Source: Sediminihabitans luteus
GTDB taxonomy: Bacteria > Actinomycetota > Actinomycetes > Actinomycetales > Cellulomonadaceae
Direction: 5' to 3'
Assembly (NCBI RefSeq): GCF_002797595.1
Contig: NZ_PGFE01000001.1
Coordinates: 620,001 to 684,000 of the forward strand
Length of the DNA: 64,000 bases
Positions 61,648 through 64,000 of this stretch are shown piece by piece. The translations under genes were made by a program, and so were the position numbers. A model generated the notes under the pieces. It saw only the letters and a list, made by a program, of their open reading frames with translations. It made no database searches and had not been told where the DNA came from. The number at the start of each line of letters is the position of its first letter. Positions within the stretch are counted from its first letter, which is position 1.

Positions 61648-63252
61648 TCACGTGACGGTGCCGAGCTGCCACGGCACGAACTCCTCGCCGCCCACGTCGA
61701 GGTCCTCGCTCGCGGTCGCCTCGCCCGACGCGACCGCGAGGATGCGCGCGAAGATCTCGTCGCCCACCTGCTCGAGGCTCGCGACGCCGTCGACGATCCG
61801 ACCGCAGTCGATGTCGATGTCGTCGCCCATGCGCGCGTAGAGCTCGGAGTTCGTGCCGAGCTTGATCGACGGCGTCGGCTTGCAGCCGAACACCGAGCCG
61901 CGGCCGGTCGTGAAGCACACCACCGTCGCGCCACCCGCGACGATGCCCGTGACCGACACCGGGTCGTACCCCGGGGTGTCCATGAACACGAAGCCCGGGG
62001 TGTCGAGCGGCTCGGCGTACTCGTGCACCGCGGCGAGGTCGGCCTGGCCGCCCTTGGCGACCGCCCCGAGGGACTTCTCGAGGATGGTCGTCAGACCGCC
62101 CGCCTTGTTGCCCGGCGAGGGGTTGTTGTCGAGGCTCCCGCCGCCCTGCGCCGCGTACTCCTGCCACCAGTCGAGCCGGTCGAGCAGCCGCTGCGCGACC
62201 TCGGGCGTCGTCGCGCGGGCCGTGAGCAGGTGCTCGGCGCCGAACACCTCGGGCGTCTCGGCGAGCACCGACGTGCCGCCGAGCGCGACGAGGCGGTCGG
62301 ACGCGAGACCGAGCGCCGGGTTCGCGGTGATGCCCGAGTAGCCGTCCGAGCCGCCGCAGTTGAGCCCGAGCACGAGCTCGCCCGCGTCGCACTCCTCGCG
62401 CTCCCACCGGTCGATCTCGGGGAGCATCTCGCGCACCGCCTCGACCCCCGCGCGCACGGTCGCCCGGATCCCGCCCTCGTCCTGGATGGTGAGGGTGCGC
62501 ACCAGCGTGTCGGGCGAGAGATCCGCGCCGGCGAGCACGGTGTCGACCGCGATCATCTCGCAGCCGAGCCCGAGCACGAGCACGCCCGCGACGTTGGGGT
62601 GCTGCGCGTAGCCGCGCAGCGTGCGCAGCAGCGTCTGCGCGCCCGGGCTCGTGGGCACGAGCCCGCAGCCGCTCGCGTGCGTGAGCGCGACCACCCCGTC
62701 CACGTCGTCGTACGCGTCCATCGCGAACCCGCGGAACTGGTCCGCGATCATGCGCGCCGTGGTCGCGGAGCAGTTCACCGAGGTCAGGATCGCGACGTAG
62801 TTGCGCGTGCCGACCTTCCCGTTCGCACGGCGGTAGCCGCGGAACGTGGGCCGCGGCCCGGTCGGTGCCGGCAGCTCGGTGTGCACGGTCGCGACGGGGT
62901 GCTCGCGCTCGGCGTCGTCCATGCCGAGGTTGTGCGCGTGCACGTGCTGGCCCGCGCTGATCGCCTGCGTCGCGACGCCGATCGACTGGCCGTACTTGCG
63001 CACCTGCGCCCCGGCGGGCACGTCGCGCAGCGCGACCTTGTGGGCGCGCGGCACGTCGTCCAGCACGCGGACGACGTCGCCCGCCGCGTCCCCCGCGTCG
63101 AGCACCTCGCCCAGGGCGAGGTCCCGCGTCGCGACCGCGACGTCGTCGCCCGCGCGCAGCACGAGCAGCGGCGCGGCCGCGGTCCCGGGCGTGCACGACC
63201 CGTCAAGGGGCGTGGGGGCGTGAGCGACGGGCGTCGCGCTCTCGGGGCTCAT
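61648..63252 (-). CDS. UxaA family hydrolyase (altronate dehydratase-like)
   Basis: A 534-residue sugar-acid dehydratase with both modules fused: an N-terminal SAF domain (about 25-115, LLVLRAGDDVAVATRDL) and the UxaA C-terminal catalytic domain (about 130-534). Conserved regions are GTRNYVAILTSVNCSATTA, THASGCG, GLGCEM, LNCGGSDGYSGITANPALG and NNPSPGNKAGGLTTILEKSLGA, with Cys and His ligands for the iron centre. It converts altronate or a related sugar acid to a 2-keto-3-deoxy acid. Its ATG overlaps the stop of the upstream Gfo/Idh gene by four bases. Confidence 0.9.
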   Translation of the reverse strand: MSPESATPVAHAPTPLDGSCTPGTAAAPLLVLRAGDDVAVATRDLALGEVLDAGDAAGDVVRVLDDVPRAHKVALRDVPAGAQVRKYGQSIGVATQAISAGQHVHAHNLGMDDAEREHPVATVHTELPAPTGPRPTFRGYRRANGKVGTRNYVAILTSVNCSATTARMIADQFRGFAMDAYDDVDGVVALTHASGCGLVPTSPGAQTLLRTLRGYAQHPNVAGVLVLGLGCEMIAVDTVLAGADLSPDTLVRTLTIQDEGGIRATVRAGVEAVREMLPEIDRWEREECDAGELVLGLNCGGSDGYSGITANPALGLASDRLVALGGTSVLAETPEVFGAEHLLTARATTPEVAQRLLDRLDWWQEYAAQGGGSLDNNPSPGNKAGGLTTILEKSLGAVAKGGQADLAAVHEYAEPLDTPGFVFMDTPGYDPVSVTGIVAGGATVVCFTTGRGSVFGCKPTPSIKLGTNSELYARMGDDIDIDCGRIVDGVASLEQVGDEIFARILAVASGEATASEDLDVGGEEFVPWQLGTVT

Positions 63253-64000
63253 CGTGCGGCCTCGGGGGTCCGCTCCCCCGCCGCGGCGAGCGACGGCGGA
63301 CGGTCGAGCGCGAGATCCCGCACGCGCACCGAGGAGCCGCGCGCGACGGACACGTTCGCGGCGAGGCCGACCGCGGTCGCCGCGACACCGTCCACGAACC
63401 GGGCGGCGCGCCCGAGCGGGTCGACGCGCACGCCGCGGAACAGGTCGCGCAGCATCTCGGCGTCGCCGCCGCCGTGCGCGCCGGCCCCCGCGGGGATCTC
63501 GACCTCGCGCGCCGGGCCCCAGTGCTGCTGCACCACGAGCCGGTCGCCGCGCCGACGCACCGCGTCGGTCGCGAGATCCTCGACCGCGGACGGGTCGACC
63601 ACGGGCCGCGAGCCGTCGCGCAGCTCGACGGCCGCGCGCTCGACGACCTCGAGCTCGGCGCGCCCGCGCGTGCCCGTCACCGAGACGCGGTACCCCTCCC
63701 ACGGCCCGTACGCCGTGAGCGAGTACGAGAGCATCGCCCCGCGCCGGTACCCGACGAGCACCGCCATCGTGTCGTCGATCGTCGCGCCGGGCGCGAACGG
63801 GTCCTGGTCGCGGCGGTAGCCGTCGTGCTGCTCGGCGCCGAGGTACAGCGCCGCGAGGCGCGGGTCGTCCGTGAGGTCGAGCAGGAACGGGTCGCCCGGG
63901 GCGCCTGCGTCGGGGCCGTCGGGCGCGCCGGGCGTGCCCCGCACGGGCCGGTCGGCGGACGGCGCGTTCTCGGGTCCGTAGAACCGGCGGCGGCCGTGCG
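63249..64000 (-). CDS. Gfo/Idh/MocA family oxidoreductase, C-terminal part (partial)
   Basis: The frame is open from the right edge of the window to a TGA at 63249-63251, so the N-terminal NAD-binding domain lies outside. The visible 250 residues are the C-terminal alpha/beta domain: RRRFYGPENAP near the edge, then DDTMAVLVGYRRGAMLSYSLTAYGPWEGYRVSVTGTRGRAELE, of which GPWEGYRVSVTGTRG is typical of the family. Strong coupling with the UxaA gene (4-base overlap) points to a sugar-acid oxidation pathway. Confidence 0.85.
   Translation of the reverse strand, partial: HGRRRFYGPENAPSADRPVRGTPGAPDGPDAGAPGDPFLLDLTDDPRLAALYLGAEQHDGYRRDQDPFAPGATIDDTMAVLVGYRRGAMLSYSLTAYGPWEGYRVSVTGTRGRAELEVVERAAVELRDGSRPVVDPSAVEDLATDAVRRRGDRLVVQQHWGPAREVEIPAGAGAHGGGDAEMLRDLFRGVRVDPLGRAARFVDGVAATAVGLAANVSVARGSSVRVRDLALDRPPSLAAAGERTPEAAR

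Noticed and set aside
20..63990. tRNA, rRNA or riboswitch genes
   Set aside because: No T-loop GGTTCGA-type sequence in cloverleaf context, no rRNA-like stretch and no recognisable riboswitch leader was found by eye on either strand.

Overview
The window is very GC-rich (about 73-75% in the housekeeping parts), with GTG starts, leaderless-style promoters and gene blocks typical of Actinomycetota: menE-menA, the tlpA-ccdA-resB-ccsB cytochrome c maturation set, Rex, radA-disA-mutY, GTP-type PEP carboxykinase with a RamB-like regulator, and the 32-residue ribosomal protein bS22. Gene content (xylA/xylB/ROK, glpDFK, several sugar-oxidation modules) fits a Cellulomonas-like member of the Micrococcales. 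That genus-level placement is inference. No rRNA, tRNA, CRISPR, transposase or phage gene was seen.

Layout. 1-2166: end of menE, then menA, a DUF4229 gene and a PLDc_N gene. 2283-16566: an accessory stretch that separates this block from the cytochrome c genes. It holds two related DUF11 surface proteins, an ECF sigma factor and a lone DegT-type aminotransferase (2331-7164); an AvrD-family gene between two TetR-type regulators (7358-9626); and an alcohol-oxidation set (acyl-CoA ligase, PucR regulator, GMC oxidase, aldehyde dehydrogenase; 9986-16566). 16717-25246: ccsB, resB, ccdA, tlpA, a histidine phosphatase, MarR/YceI, rex, a glutaredoxin-like gene and a HAD phosphatase. 25262-38000: a small membrane protein, a 16-bp minisatellite, bS22, acuC-like deacetylase, TrkH/TrkA potassium uptake, CPA1 antiporter, proC, radA, disA, mutY and an ArgA-type GNAT. 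38021-48250: SorC regulator with glpD-glpF-glpK, TetR, RamB-like regulator with pckG, and trmL. 48388-54731: xylB-xylA with a divergent ROK repressor, aldo/keto reductase, an HTH-DUF3887 gene and RidA. 54852-64000: a lone FabH, a LacI regulator with a three-gene overlapping operon (Gfo/Idh, DUF993, TIM-barrel isomerase), an orphan ABC ATPase, and a UxaA/Gfo-Idh pair running off the right edge.

How genes work together. Electron transport is served by menaquinone prenylation (menA), thiol transfer and heme delivery to apocytochrome c (tlpA, ccdA, resB, ccsB) and NADH sensing (rex). Carbon supply comes from glycerol (GlpF/GlpK/GlpD), xylose (XylA/XylB) and sugar acids (UxaA), with PckG and the RamB-like regulator on the gluconeogenic side. 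RadA and DisA link recombination and c-di-AMP signalling.

The most promising undescribed material is (a) the AvrD/ScbR-like locus, which looks like a small-molecule butyrolactone-type signalling unit with a perfect 18-bp operator-like palindrome; (b) the two DUF11 proteins sharing a C-terminal C-x9-C signature next to an orphan ECF sigma factor; and (c) the DUF993 operon with a readable promoter and two LacI-type operators.
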